From contig DASPNR010000011.1 of NCBI GenBank assembly GCA_035626395.1, forward strand, positions 124,001-188,000: a stretch of DNA of 64,000 nucleotides, given 5' to 3'. A model generated the notes under the pieces. That model ran no database searches and was not told the DNA's origin. It worked only from the letters and a program-made list of their open reading frames with translations. Positions 15,673 through 25,198 of this stretch are shown here, piece after piece (the first letter of the stretch is position 1; every line of letters begins with the position of its first letter). The position numbers were made by a program, and so were the translations under genes. Source of the DNA: Candidatus Limnocylindrales bacterium. GTDB taxonomy: Bacteria > Desulfobacterota > Binatia > UBA1149 > CAITLU01.

Positions 15673-18309
15673 GTGCGCGAGCACCACGATGCCGGGCTGC
15701 GCGAGCACGACGCGGCGTCGCCGCGCGGCGGGCCTCGGTCGGTCTCCGATGCCATCGGCAGTGCGCCCGACCGCCTTCTTCACGACTGGAAGCAGGCGCA
15801 CAAGCGCTGCGTGGCCTACCTGACCATGCTCGACGTCGATGCCGCCGAGGCCGAGTCGATCGCCGCCGAAGCCGTGCAGACGGCGGTGACGCGGCAGAGC
15901 TGGGAGAGCGGCGGGGATTCGCTCTCGGAGGCGCTGCGCGCCATGCGCGAGATCGTGCTCGCGCGCCATCCGCTGAGCGAGCCGGTTGCCGATGATCTCG
16001 ACCCGTTCGTGGCCTGGCGCATGAACGCCGCAGCGTGCGCTGGCGGCGGAGCCGAGCGCGGCTCCGGCCGATCGCTTCCGCGCGCGACGCCGCCGCTGGC
16101 CAGGCGATGGATGCCGCTGGCCAAGCTGGTGCGGCGTTTCTCGCGCCCGCGCACCGAGCCGGCCGACGAATCGGCGGCGGGCGCGCGCGCACGCCGCAGC
16201 GTCTCGCACGAGGAGGTCTATCAGGGCCGCCGCCATCTGCCATGGACGCGCGTGGCGCGCCGCCGCCGCATGCTGCTCGGCCTGCTCGTGCTGATCCCCA
16301 GCATCATCGCCAGCCAGTTCATGCTCGACGTGCTGCCGCAAAAGGGCGGAACGTGGGTGGAGATGGCGATCGTGGTCAGCTTCGGCGCGCTGTTCGGCTG
16401 GATCTCGATCGGCTTCTGGACGGCGCTGCTCGGTTTCTTCGTGCTGCTGCGCGGCCGCGACCGCTTCGCCATCACGCGCATCGACGACGGCGAGGTCCTG
16501 CGCGCGCTCGATCCGTCGGTCAAGACGGCGATCGTCATGCCGATCGCCTCCGAGCCCGTCGAGCGCGTCTTTGCCGGGCTGCGGGCGATCTACCAGTCGC
16601 TCGAGCGCACCGGACAGATCGAGGCGTTCGAGTTCTTCGTGCTCTCCGACAGCTCCGACCCGTCGGTGTGGGTGCAGGAGGAGGAAGCGTGGCTGGCGTG
16701 GTGCCGGGAGACCGGCGGCCACGACCGCATCTTCTACCGGCGCCGCAACATCAAGCTGAAGCGCAAGAACGGCAACGTCGGCGACTTCTGCCGGCGCTGG
16801 GGCGGACGCTACCGCTACATGATCATGCTGGATGCCGACTCGGTCATGAGCGGCGAGACGCTGGTGCGCCTGGTCCAGATGATGGAGAAGCACGCGAAGG
16901 TCGGCATGATCCAGACGGTGCCGGTCGCGATCCATCGCCGCTCCGTCTTCGGCCGCGTCCAGCAGTTCGCCGCGCGCGTGTACGGCCCGATGTTCACCGC
17001 GGGCCTGCACTTCTGGCAGCTCGGCGACGGACAGTACTGGGGCCACAACACCATCATCCGCGTCGAGCCGTTCATGGATCACTGCGGCCTGCCGCCGCTT
17101 CCGGGCAAGCCGCCGCTCGGCGGCGACATCCTCAGTCACGACTTCGTCGAGGCGGCACTGATGGGACGCGCGGGCTGGCAGCTGTGGCTCGCCTACGACC
17201 TGGGCGGCAGCTACGAGGAAACTCCCTCCTCGCTGCTCGAGGAGATGAAGCGCGACCGGCGCTGGTGCCAGGGCAATCTCCAGCACGTGCGGCTGCTGTT
17301 CACGGAAGGCCTGTTCGGCGCGCATCGCGCGCTGTTTCTCAATGGCGCGCTCTCGTACATGTCGGCGCTGCTGTGGTTCGGCTTCCTGCTGCTGTGCACC
17401 ACCGAGGCCGTGCAGACCGCGCTCCGCACGCCCGAATACTTCGGAGACCGCCCGAGCCTGTTCCCGCAGTGGCCGGTATGGAAGCCGGCGCTCGGCTACG
17501 CGCTGCTGGCGGTGACGGGCGCGATCCTGTTCCTGCCCAAGGTGCTGAGCGTCGTGCTCGTCATCATGCGCGGCGCACGGCCGTACGGCGGCGCCATTCG
17601 CCTGATTCTGAGCGTGCCCATCGAGATCCTGCTCTCGAGCCTGTTCGCGCCGATCCGCATGGTGTTTCATACCCGATTCGTGCTGACCAACCTGATGGGC
17701 CGCACGGTGGGCTGGAAATCGCAGCCGCGCGAGGACGCCGAGACTTCGTGGCACGAGGCGGTCCAGCACCACGGCCTCGATACCGTGCTGGCAACGATGT
17801 GGGCGGTGCTGCTGTACTGGCTCAGCCCCGGCTACTTCTTCTGGGTGCTTCCGGTGGCCGCCGCGCTGGTGCTGTCGGTTCCCATCTCCGTGCTCGTCAG
17901 CAAGATCGGGCTGGGCGATTCGGTGCGCCGCATCGGTCTGTTCCTGATTCCCGAGGAGACGCAGCCGCCGCGCGAGCTGGTCGATCTGGCCGAGAATCTC
18001 GAGCGCGCCACCGCCCATTCGCAGTCGCTGCCCGAGCGCCTGCGCGACGGCTTCACGCGCGCCGTCACCCATCCCTGCACCAACGCGCTTCACCGCACGC
18101 TGCTCGGGCGGCGCCGAAAGCTGCATGCGCGCATCCGCGACCAGCGCACGACCCTGATGAACGAGATCGTGCCGCTCGGGCCGCAGGCCGCTTCCCTGCA
18201 GGCACGCAAGGCGCTGCTGGCGGATCCCGACGTGGTGGATGCGATCCACTGGCGCGTCTGGCGCGAGGCCGATCCGGAGATCGCGCGGCGCTGGGGCGTG
18301 CCGGCGTGA
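15673..18309 (+). CDS. opgH: Glucans biosynthesis glucosyltransferase H
   Basis: Inner-membrane family-2 glucosyltransferase of 878 residues that makes the linear glucose backbone from UDP-glucose and exports it. An N-terminal cytoplasmic region (about 1-195) precedes two TM helices (about 200-255). The GT2 core has AIVMPIASEPVERVFAGL, the DAD motif in MIMLDADSVMSGE, and RDRRWCQGNLQH (the Q/R-x-x-R-W signature). C-terminal TM helices lie at about 560-765. E. coli OpgH is about 847 residues, so this is full length. The start is uncertain: GTG 15673 with GAGGACGGGA upstream is chosen, and TTG 15649, overlapping the opgG stop, is the alternative. The stop overlaps the next gene's GTG (GTGA). Confidence 0.94.
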   Translation: MREHHDAGLREHDAASPRGGPRSVSDAIGSAPDRLLHDWKQAHKRCVAYLTMLDVDAAEAESIAAEAVQTAVTRQSWESGGDSLSEALRAMREIVLARHPLSEPVADDLDPFVAWRMNAAACAGGGAERGSGRSLPRATPPLARRWMPLAKLVRRFSRPRTEPADESAAGARARRSVSHEEVYQGRRHLPWTRVARRRRMLLGLLVLIPSIIASQFMLDVLPQKGGTWVEMAIVVSFGALFGWISIGFWTALLGFFVLLRGRDRFAITRIDDGEVLRALDPSVKTAIVMPIASEPVERVFAGLRAIYQSLERTGQIEAFEFFVLSDSSDPSVWVQEEEAWLAWCRETGGHDRIFYRRRNIKLKRKNGNVGDFCRRWGGRYRYMIMLDADSVMSGETLVRLVQMMEKHAKVGMIQTVPVAIHRRSVFGRVQQFAARVYGPMFTAGLHFWQLGDGQYWGHNTIIRVEPFMDHCGLPPLPGKPPLGGDILSHDFVEAALMGRAGWQLWLAYDLGGSYEETPSSLLEEMKRDRRWCQGNLQHVRLLFTEGLFGAHRALFLNGALSYMSALLWFGFLLLCTTEAVQTALRTPEYFGDRPSLFPQWPVWKPALGYALLAVTGAILFLPKVLSVVLVIMRGARPYGGAIRLILSVPIEILLSSLFAPIRMVFHTRFVLTNLMGRTVGWKSQPREDAETSWHEAVQHHGLDTVLATMWAVLLYWLSPGYFFWVLPVAAALVLSVPISVLVSKIGLGDSVRRIGLFLIPEETQPPRELVDLAENLERATAHSQSLPERLRDGFTRAVTHPCTNALHRTLLGRRRKLHARIRDQRTTLMNEIVPLGPQAASLQARKALLADPDVVDAIHWRVWREADPEIARRWGVPA

Positions 18310-19031
18310 CGGCCGAGGCACCGTCCGGCGTCGCGACAAGCTCCGGCCGCCGTTACAAGTACTACGACCTGGTGATGGCCGGTTTCGTCACCGTGCTGCT
18401 GTGCTCGAACATCATCGGGCCGGGCAAGGTCTGCAACATCGGCGGCTTCACGTTCGGCGCCGGCAATCTGTTCTTTCCGATCAGCTACATCTTCGGCGAC
18501 ATCCTGACCGAGGTGTACGGCTATGCTCGCGCGCGCAAGGTCATCTGGGCCGGCTTCGGGGCGATGATCTTCGCCACGATCATGAGCCAGATCGTGATCC
18601 GGATGCCCGTCGATCCGGGCGAGCCGTACAATGCGGTGATCCAGCCGGCGCTGGAGACGGTCTTCGGCAACACCTGGCGCATCGTGGCCGGCTCCATCCT
18701 GGCGTTCTGGGCGGGCGACTTCGCCAACTCCTACGTGCTCGCCAAGATGAAGCTGCTTACCGGCGGCCGCTATCTGTGGACGCGCACGATCGGCTCGACC
18801 GCGGCCGGACAGGCGGTAGACAGCGTCATCTTCTATCCGCTGGCTTTCTGGGGCGTGTGGACGCCCGACAAGATGCTCGAGGTGATCACCTTCAACTATG
18901 CGATCAAGGTGATCTGGGAAGCGGTCAACACGCCCATCACCTACGTGATCGTCAACTTTCTCAAGCGTGCGGAGAACGAGGACTACTTCGACGCGAAGAC
19001 GAATTTCACCCCCTTCTCGCTCGAGGATTGA
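18306..19031 (+). CDS. yhhQ: Queuosine precursor transporter (YhhQ/VUT family)
   Basis: Membrane protein of 241 residues with about six TM helices, family VUT (YhhQ). E. coli YhhQ imports the queuosine precursors preQ0/preQ1 used for tRNA modification. Typical features are LLCSNIIGPGKV near the first helix, FPISYIFGDILTEVYGY (the family hallmark GDxxxEVYGY) and the central AGDFANSYVLAKMK. The start is GTG 18306, overlapping the opgH stop by 3 bases, so translation is coupled. Placing a queuosine transporter at the end of an opgGH operon is unusual and no other queuosine gene is nearby. A stem-loop follows 2 bases after the stop. Confidence 0.9.
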   Translation: MTAEAPSGVATSSGRRYKYYDLVMAGFVTVLLCSNIIGPGKVCNIGGFTFGAGNLFFPISYIFGDILTEVYGYARARKVIWAGFGAMIFATIMSQIVIRMPVDPGEPYNAVIQPALETVFGNTWRIVAGSILAFWAGDFANSYVLAKMKLLTGGRYLWTRTIGSTAAGQAVDSVIFYPLAFWGVWTPDKMLEVITFNYAIKVIWEAVNTPITYVIVNFLKRAENEDYFDAKTNFTPFSLED

Positions 19032-19033
19032 CC

Positions 19034-19055
19034 GGGCGGAATCTCGGATCCGCCC
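19034..19055 (+). terminator. Stem-loop after opgGH-yhhQ
   Basis: GGGCGGA at 19034-19040 and TCCGCCC at 19049-19055 form a perfect 7-pair stem with an 8-base loop, starting 2 bases after the yhhQ stop. No T run follows, so it is either a weak or Rho-assisted terminator or a 3' mRNA-stabilising hairpin. Confidence 0.45.
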
Positions 19056-19189
19056 TCGCACCCCCTGTGCGGCGAAGCGGCCGCTTGCTACGATCCCTGA
19101 GGACGCGCCTTCTCGCTGTCGAGCCGGCCCTCGTTCGAGTGCCACGCTCGTTCGACGCCGCGCGGCCGAACCACGACCGGAGGCCGCCC

Positions 19190-20434
19190 ATGAACGTAGG
19201 CACCGAGCGTTCGATTTCCCGCCCCGCCTCGATGGAGGCCCTTCGCGCCAACACGATCGACCGCACGATGCTCCGTACCCTGGCCAGGGCGCTGGGCGAT
19301 GCGCCGATCCGCCTGGAGCTGTGGGATGGAAGCAGGGCGCTGGCCGCCGGCGCGGCGGCGACCTACCGTGTGCTCATTCGCACACGCGCGGCGCTGGCGG
19401 GCCTGCTGACCGACCCGCAGCTTCAGTTCGGCGAGCATTACACGGCCGGCGACATCGAGGTCGAAGGCGGCAGCCTCGCCGATGCCATGACGGCCGTCTA
19501 TGCGGGCGTCGGAGAGCCGCGCGGCCTGCGCGTCCTTCTCGACTCCGTTTGCAGCCGGCTGAGCCGCATCTCGCCGGTGCGCGCTCGGGGCAACGTCCAT
19601 CACCACTACGACATCGGCAACGATTTCTACCGCCTGTGGCTCGACGAACGCATGGTCTACACGTGCGCCTATTTCCCCACGCCCGATGCCACGCTCGAGC
19701 AGGCGCAACTGGCCAAGCTCGACCACGTCTGCCGCAAGCTGCGCCTGCGGCCGGGCGAGGAGGTGATCGAGGCAGGCTGCGGCTGGGGCGCGCTGGCGCT
19801 GCACATGGCGCAGAAGTACGGCGTGCGGGTGCGTGCCTTCAACGTCTCGCGCACGCAGATCGCTTACGCGCGCGAGCAGGCGCACCGCTTCGGACTCTCC
19901 GGCCGCGTCCAGTTCATCGAGGATGATTACCGCAGCGCCACCGGAACCTGCGACGCCTTCGTCTCGGTGGGAATGCTCGAGCACGTCGGGCTGCGCCAGT
20001 ACCGCGAGCTCGGCTCGGTCATCCGGCGCCTGCTGTCCGCGAACGGGCGCGGCTTCATCCACTCCATCGGCCGCTACCGTCCGATGCCGACCAATGCCTG
20101 GATCCGCCGCCGCATCTTTCCGGACGGCTACACCCCGGCGCCGAGCGAGATGAGCGCGATCTTCGAGCCCAACGGCCTGGCGATCCTCGACATGGAAAAC
20201 CTGCGCCGGCACTACGCGCTGACGCTCGAGCACTGGACGGCTCGCTACGAGCAGGCCGTGCCGGTCGTGCGGCGGATGTTCGACGAGAAGTTCGTCCGCA
20301 CCTGGCGCCTGTATCTTGCCGGCAGCACCGCCGCCTTTCGCACCGGCTCGATGCACCTGTACCAGATCCTGTTCGATCGCTCGGGCAGCGACTCGACGCC
20401 GTGGACGCGCGACGACATCTACGCGCCAGGCTGA
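19190..20434 (+). CDS. cfa: Cyclopropane-fatty-acyl-phospholipid synthase
   Basis: SAM-dependent enzyme of 414 residues that methylenates double bonds of membrane phospholipid acyl chains. An N-terminal lipid-binding domain (about 1-125) is followed by a Rossmann methyltransferase with HHHYDIGNDFYRLWLDE, active-site Cys in VYTCAYF, SAM loop VIEAGCGWGALALHMA, the bicarbonate/active-site Glu in SVGMLEHVG and His in IHSIGRY. The length is close to the family's 380-430. ATG 19190 has GGAGG at 19179-19183. The gene is followed by an FAD reductase 53 bases downstream, consistent with membrane-lipid modification. Confidence 0.95.
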   Translation: MNVGTERSISRPASMEALRANTIDRTMLRTLARALGDAPIRLELWDGSRALAAGAAATYRVLIRTRAALAGLLTDPQLQFGEHYTAGDIEVEGGSLADAMTAVYAGVGEPRGLRVLLDSVCSRLSRISPVRARGNVHHHYDIGNDFYRLWLDERMVYTCAYFPTPDATLEQAQLAKLDHVCRKLRLRPGEEVIEAGCGWGALALHMAQKYGVRVRAFNVSRTQIAYAREQAHRFGLSGRVQFIEDDYRSATGTCDAFVSVGMLEHVGLRQYRELGSVIRRLLSANGRGFIHSIGRYRPMPTNAWIRRRIFPDGYTPAPSEMSAIFEPNGLAILDMENLRRHYALTLEHWTARYEQAVPVVRRMFDEKFVRTWRLYLAGSTAAFRTGSMHLYQILFDRSGSDSTPWTRDDIYAPG

Positions 20435-20487
20435 CGCCGGCGGCGCAGGAGAAGCCGTACTCACCACGAGCCCATGGAGATGCGCGA

Positions 20488-21642
20488 ATGAGCCTGGCTG
20501 CAACCGCCTCCTGCGACGTGCTCATCGTCGGCGGCGGACCCGCCGGCTCCACCTGCGCGCGCGAGCTGGCGCGGTCCGGCTTCGACGTCGTCATCGCCGA
20601 CAAGGCGGCCTTTCCGCGCGACAAGACCTGCGCGGGCTGGGTCACGCCTGCCGTCGTTGACGAGCTGGGAATCGACCTGGAGGAATACGGCAGCGGAAGA
20701 ACGCTTCAGCCGCTCCACGGATTCCTCGTGGCCAGGATGGGCGATGCGGCGCACGTCCACCGCTACGACACGCCGGTCAGCTACGGCATCCGGCGCTGCG
20801 AGTTCGATCACTATCTGCTCACCCGCAGCGGCGCGCGCGTTCTTGCCGGCTGCCGCATCGATCGCATCGAGCGCGGCGCGGATGGCTGGTGGCGCGCAGG
20901 CGGCGTTCGCGCGCGCGTGCTCGTGGGCGCCGGCGGCCACTTCTGCCCGGTGGCGCGCCAGATCGCCGGCGCCGGCGATGCGGCCGTGGTCGCGGCGCAG
21001 GAGGTCGAATACGCGCTGGACGCCGAGGAGACACGCCTGTGTCCGATCGATGCCCGGGTTCCCGAGCTGTACTTCACGCGCGACCTGACCGGCTATGGTT
21101 GGGTCTTCCGCAAGCGCGACTTCCTCAACGTCGGCCTGGGCGTGCGCGCCGGCAGCGAGGGCCCCGCGCTCTCGGCTCGCATCGGCGAGTTCCTGTCGTT
21201 TCTGGTTCGCAGCGGCCGCCTCCTGCGCGAGCCTGCCGCGCGGATGAAGGGCCACGCCTACGTGCTTCGGCCCGATGGCGGGCGCCGCGTGTTCGGCAAC
21301 GGCTACGTGCTCGTCGGCGATGCGGCGGCGCTGGCCTACGACCGTAGCGGCGAAGGAATCCGTCCGGCGGTCGAATCCGGCATCGTGGCCGCCAGCGTCG
21401 TTGCCGGTGCGCTCCGACGCGGACGCGCCGACGCGAGCGACCTCGCACCGTATGCCGAAGCGCTGGACAGGCGCTTCGGCGCTCGCCGCCGATCGATGAT
21501 GGACTCGCAGCGGCTGCTTCCGCGCGGTCTGCAGCGCTCGCTCGCCGCCGCTCTCGTCGGCACGCGCTGGTTCTCCCGCCGCGTGCTCCTGGAGCGCTGG
21601 TTCCTGCACATGCACGAGCCCGCGCTGTCGGCGTCAACGTAG
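20488..21642 (+). CDS. Geranylgeranyl reductase-like FAD-dependent oxidoreductase
   Basis: Flavoprotein of 384 residues. The N-terminal dinucleotide-binding motif is VLIVGGGPAGSTCARELARS (about 10-29). PRDKTCAGW carries the FAD-domain motif typical of geranylgeranyl reductases, and the second FAD motif is YVLVGDAAALAYDRSGEGI (about 272-290). The family reduces isoprenoid or other lipid double bonds, or acts as a halogenase or hydroxylase, so the substrate here is open. Proximity to cfa suggests lipid modification. ATG 20488 is chosen because the FAD motif starts 10 residues in. The gene converges on the TauE-type permease, with a 10-base gap. Confidence 0.87.
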   Translation: MSLAATASCDVLIVGGGPAGSTCARELARSGFDVVIADKAAFPRDKTCAGWVTPAVVDELGIDLEEYGSGRTLQPLHGFLVARMGDAAHVHRYDTPVSYGIRRCEFDHYLLTRSGARVLAGCRIDRIERGADGWWRAGGVRARVLVGAGGHFCPVARQIAGAGDAAVVAAQEVEYALDAEETRLCPIDARVPELYFTRDLTGYGWVFRKRDFLNVGLGVRAGSEGPALSARIGEFLSFLVRSGRLLREPAARMKGHAYVLRPDGGRRVFGNGYVLVGDAAALAYDRSGEGIRPAVESGIVAASVVAGALRRGRADASDLAPYAEALDRRFGARRRSMMDSQRLLPRGLQRSLAAALVGTRWFSRRVLLERWFLHMHEPALSAST

Positions 21643-21652
21643 AGGATCTCTG

Positions 21653-22540
21653 CTACAGCCGGCGCCCGCCTGCCTGCCACGCCGATCGCAGCATGGCGAT
21701 GGCGGTGTAGACGACCACGCCGACCACCAGCCACTGCACCGCCTGCAGCGGCAGCGACTTGACGATCAGCCCCGCGACCAGCACTCCCGGCACGCCGCCG
21801 AGGGTCAGTCCGAGTGCAGCGCGCAGATCGTAACGGCCTTCGCGCACGAAGCTCAGCGACGCCGCCGGCATCAGGAAAGCGCACGAGCCCATCATGATCG
21901 GAAACGCGGTGCGCGCATTCATCCCGAGCAGCGTGACCAGGATCATGCACGGTGCGTACAGCCCGATGCCGAGCGTCATGAGGGCGCCGAGCATGAAGTT
22001 GCCCGCCATGCCCGCGACGAGCGCCGCGCCGCGCAGCCCCAGCGCATCGCCTCCGGCGGGCGCTGCTCCGGTCTGCCGTACGACGATGATCGCCGCCGCC
22101 ACCAGCAGCAGCACGCCCATGCCGATCTGAATGCGCCGGCGCGGCCAGCGCGCAACCATTCCCGCGCCCAGCCAGGCGCCGAGGACCGAAGCCCCGATCA
22201 TCGAGATCAGCGTCAGCGCGTCGACCTCGACGACCGCGATGAAGAGGAACGCTTCGGCAAAGGTAGGCACGGCATGGCCGATGTTGAGCGTGCCCGGGAT
22301 CCTGGCGTCGTCGACCAGACGGGCGAGCTTGTACATCGAGGTCGTGACCGCGAAGGAGCCGATGCCGAGCGTGTCCAGGAAGTCGGTGACGAATCCGATG
22401 CCGAGGTGGACCGGCCGCGGCCTCGCCGCCTTCCATGCGACGTCCCGCCGGCGCTCGACCACGAGCCACGCCGCGCAGAACGCAACGGCCAGCGCCGCCA
22501 GCGCCACGAACAGAACCACCGTCGCGCTCACCGCTCCCAT
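21653..22540 (-). CDS. TauE/SafE-type sulfite exporter family permease
   Basis: Membrane protein of 295 residues with about eight TM helices in two homologous halves. The first half carries GIGFVTDFLDTLGIGSFAV and the second GNFMLGALMTLGIGLYAPCM and GGVPGVLVAGLIVKSLPL, all family hallmarks. TauE/SafE members export sulfite, sulfoacetate or related organic anions, and the substrate is not readable here. The start is ATG 22540, the only start before the first helix. It is divergent from the secreted CocE-type hydrolase. Confidence 0.88.
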   Translation of the reverse strand: MGAVSATVVLFVALAALAVAFCAAWLVVERRRDVAWKAARPRPVHLGIGFVTDFLDTLGIGSFAVTTSMYKLARLVDDARIPGTLNIGHAVPTFAEAFLFIAVVEVDALTLISMIGASVLGAWLGAGMVARWPRRRIQIGMGVLLLVAAAIIVVRQTGAAPAGGDALGLRGAALVAGMAGNFMLGALMTLGIGLYAPCMILVTLLGMNARTAFPIMMGSCAFLMPAASLSFVREGRYDLRAALGLTLGGVPGVLVAGLIVKSLPLQAVQWLVVGVVVYTAIAMLRSAWQAGGRRL

Positions 22541-22631
22541 CTAGCGGATGGGCCGCCGCAGCGCTCGCGCCTCGCCGCCTGCACGCCCCCCGCAGGGCAC
22601 AAAGCGCGCAGGACCTCGTGCGCCTCGACCG

Positions 22632-22678
22632 ACTGCCATTGCTGTCAGTACCCAGGCAGTGCAGACCTGATCATGATC
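22632..22678. promoter_or_regulatory. Palindromes in the permease/hydrolase divergent region
   Basis: The 173-base divergent gap holds ACTGCC (22632-22637) paired with GGCAGT (22655-22660) across 17 bases, and a perfect 10-base palindrome GATCATGATC at 22669-22678. Both lie in the promoter-proximal space of the plus-strand gene. Candidate operators only; no promoter boxes are convincing. Confidence 0.3.
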
Positions 22679-22713
22679 CGCGGCGTGCCACGCGCCGCGC
22701 GCTGGGAGAGCAC

Positions 22714-25170
22714 ATGAAAAACCTGGCTCCTTGGCTCGCCGTTGCGGCGCTGGCAGCGCCGTCGTTCGTCCATGCCGACATCACCAGCGTCCTTGGCGGC
22801 TCGGTACCCTGCACGGTCCAGACTGGCGGCAATGCCGGCGAGCGCCACTGCTCGGGCATCTTCACGACGTTCGACGGCGCTCCCATCGACGTCAACGTCG
22901 GTTTTCCGCCCGCGCCCGCCGCGGGCGTCGACGGCGACTATCCGGTCGTCGGCATCTTCCATGGCTGGGGCGGCGCCAAGATTTCGCTGACCAGCTCCTC
23001 GGCGCAGCAGTGGCTCGACAAGGGCTACGCGGTCTTCTCGATGAGCGACCGCGGCTGGGGCAGCTCGTGCGGCGGCCTGGATCCGAAGCGCCTGCAGCCG
23101 GGCGTGTGCGACAACGGCTACAACCACTTGATGGACACGCGCTACGAAGTGCGCGACGCGCAGGAAGCGTTCGAGGCGCTGGCCGATCAGGCCGCCACCG
23201 GAGCCGCGGCCGGCGAAGGCCTCATCCATCCGCAGAAGATCGCCGCCACCGGCGGCTCCTACGGCGGCGGCATCTCGATGGCGCTCGGTGCGCTGCGCAA
23301 CCGCAAGATGATGGGCGCGCACGAAGGCTCGCCCAACCTCGACGGCTACCTGGTTCCGTGGGTCAGCGACGGCGGCAAGGCCATGTCGATGGCGGCGGTG
23401 CAGCCCGACATTCCCTGGACCGACATGCCCTACTCGCTGCAGCCCAACGGCCACACTCTCGACTACGTGGCCGACGCGCCCTACGACAGGCGCGGCCGCG
23501 GCGGCATCCTCAAGCAGTCCTTCGTCGCCGGCCTCTACGCGCTCGGGCAGGCCACCAGCAACTACGCGCCGCCGGGCACCGATCCGGACGCGAACCTGCC
23601 GACGTGGTTCGCCGTGGGAAATGCCGGCGAGCCCTACGACGACAATCCGGTCGCGCTCGACATCGTCGACGAGCTCTCGCGCCATCACTCGAGCTACTAC
23701 ATCGATGATTCGGTGCCGCCGGCGCCCATGCTGATCTCCAACGGCTTCACTGACGACATCTTCCCCGTCGACGAGGCGCTGCGCTTCTACAACCGCACGC
23801 GCACGCGCCATCCCGGATCGCCGATCGCATTGTTCTTCAGCGACCACGGCCATCAGCGCGCGCAGAACAAGGCGCCCGAAGCCGCCTACCGCAACGCGCT
23901 CCAGCATGCGTGGTTCGACTACTACGTGCGCGGCATCGGCGCCGAGCCGTATCAGGGCGTGCACACGTTCACGCAGGTCTGCGGCGGCCCCTCGGCCGGT
24001 CCGTACCAGGCGGCGACGTGGGAGGAGCTGGCGGCGGGCGAGGTGCGCATCGAAAGCGCCGCGCAGCAGATCATCGCCACCGTCGTCGCGACCGATGCGC
24101 AAGTCGGTCGGGCCTTCGATCCCATCAGCGGCTCGGGCGCCTGTGCCACCGCCAGCGCAGCGGATCAGGCAGGCGCGGCGACGTATCGCAGCGCTCCCAT
24201 GCCGGCCGGCGGCGTCACGCTGATGGGATCGCCGACCATCATCGCCGACATCCTGTCGCCGGGCCCCACGTCGCAGATCGCCGCGCGCCTTCTCGACGTC
24301 GATCCGGCAACCGGCCAGCAGACGCTGGTGGCACGCGGGCTCTACCGGCCCGAGGTCGGCACGACTGCGTCGTGCCAGGTCTTCCAGCTGCATCCCAACG
24401 GCTACGCGTTCAAGGAAGGGCACATCATCAAGCTCGAGCTGCTGCCGGCCGACCAGCCCTACGGCCGCAACTCCAACGGCCAGGCGCCGATCGCCATCAC
24501 GAACCTGCGCCTGCAGCTGCCCGTGGTCGACTCGCCCGACGGAACGCTGGTGCACGCGCGCTCGCCCAAGGTCCTGCCGCCCGGCTACGAGCTGGCCGCC
24601 GACGTCACGGTCGGAGTCGATGATACGTGCGTGGGCGCCGTGACCACCACGACCGAAGCGCCGGCGACGACCACGACGGTGACGACTTCGACCGAGGAGC
24701 CGACCACCACGACCACCGTCACGACGACGACCACGACGCTCCCCGACTTCGGCCTCTCGCTGAGCAGCGTCAAGGCGCAGGCCGAGAAGAGCGAAGGCGC
24801 GGGCAACGGCCGCGCCGACGTCAAGGGCGCGATGAGCGTGCCGCCCAACTTCAGCGCGCCGCCGCCGTTCACGGTGCGCGTCGAGGACGCGCTGGCGCTC
24901 GACGTCTCGCACACGTTCGAGAGCTGCACGACGAAGGCGAGCGGCAAGATCACGTGCCGCGACGAAGACGGCGAAGAAGACAACCGCGCCAGCTTCAAGC
25001 CCAAGGGCGACGGCGCAATGGCGTTCAAGATCTCGCTGCGCGGACAGTCGATCTCCGGGCCCTTTGCCGGGCCGGCGATGGTGACGCTGGTGCATGACAG
25101 CGCGGTCGTGCGAAGCGGCACCGCCGGCGACTGCCAGTCCGACGATACGCGCCTGATCTGCAAGCAGTAG
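22714..25170 (+). CDS. Secreted CocE/NonD-type alpha/beta hydrolase with Thr-rich linker and C-terminal domain
   Basis: Secreted protein of 818 residues with signal peptide at 1-21 (SFVHA). Residues about 30-430 are an X-Pro-dipeptidyl-peptidase/CocE-like alpha/beta hydrolase with the nucleophile elbow ATGGSYGGGI (Ser near 182), the acid region in SNGFTDDIFPVDEAL and His in SDHGHQ. Residues about 435-635 form the C-terminal beta-sandwich typical of CocE/NonD esterases and peptidases. A Thr/Glu/Pro linker (about 643-676) leads to a final ~130-residue beta-type domain of unknown function. The substrate (ester or peptide) is not known. ATG 22714 has GGGAGAG upstream and gives the signal peptide. 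It converges on the iron permease with a 28-base gap. Confidence 0.82.
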   Translation: MKNLAPWLAVAALAAPSFVHADITSVLGGSVPCTVQTGGNAGERHCSGIFTTFDGAPIDVNVGFPPAPAAGVDGDYPVVGIFHGWGGAKISLTSSSAQQWLDKGYAVFSMSDRGWGSSCGGLDPKRLQPGVCDNGYNHLMDTRYEVRDAQEAFEALADQAATGAAAGEGLIHPQKIAATGGSYGGGISMALGALRNRKMMGAHEGSPNLDGYLVPWVSDGGKAMSMAAVQPDIPWTDMPYSLQPNGHTLDYVADAPYDRRGRGGILKQSFVAGLYALGQATSNYAPPGTDPDANLPTWFAVGNAGEPYDDNPVALDIVDELSRHHSSYYIDDSVPPAPMLISNGFTDDIFPVDEALRFYNRTRTRHPGSPIALFFSDHGHQRAQNKAPEAAYRNALQHAWFDYYVRGIGAEPYQGVHTFTQVCGGPSAGPYQAATWEELAAGEVRIESAAQQIIATVVATDAQVGRAFDPISGSGACATASAADQAGAATYRSAPMPAGGVTLMGSPTIIADILSPGPTSQIAARLLDVDPATGQQTLVARGLYRPEVGTTASCQVFQLHPNGYAFKEGHIIKLELLPADQPYGRNSNGQAPIAITNLRLQLPVVDSPDGTLVHARSPKVLPPGYELAADVTVGVDDTCVGAVTTTTEAPATTTTVTTSTEEPTTTTTVTTTTTTLPDFGLSLSSVKAQAEKSEGAGNGRADVKGAMSVPPNFSAPPPFTVRVEDALALDVSHTFESCTTKASGKITCRDEDGEEDNRASFKPKGDGAMAFKISLRGQSISGPFAGPAMVTLVHDSAVVRSGTAGDCQSDDTRLICKQ
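24640..24741 (+). repeat. Thr-rich linker low-complexity repeat
   Basis: In-frame run of ACC/ACG codons with interspersed GTG, GAG and CCG codons encoding a Thr-rich linker inside the secreted hydrolase. It separates the catalytic module from the C-terminal domain. Such runs are prone to replication slippage. Confidence 0.7.
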
Positions 25171-25198
25171 CGCGCGAGGGAGGATGGGCCGGCGCGGC

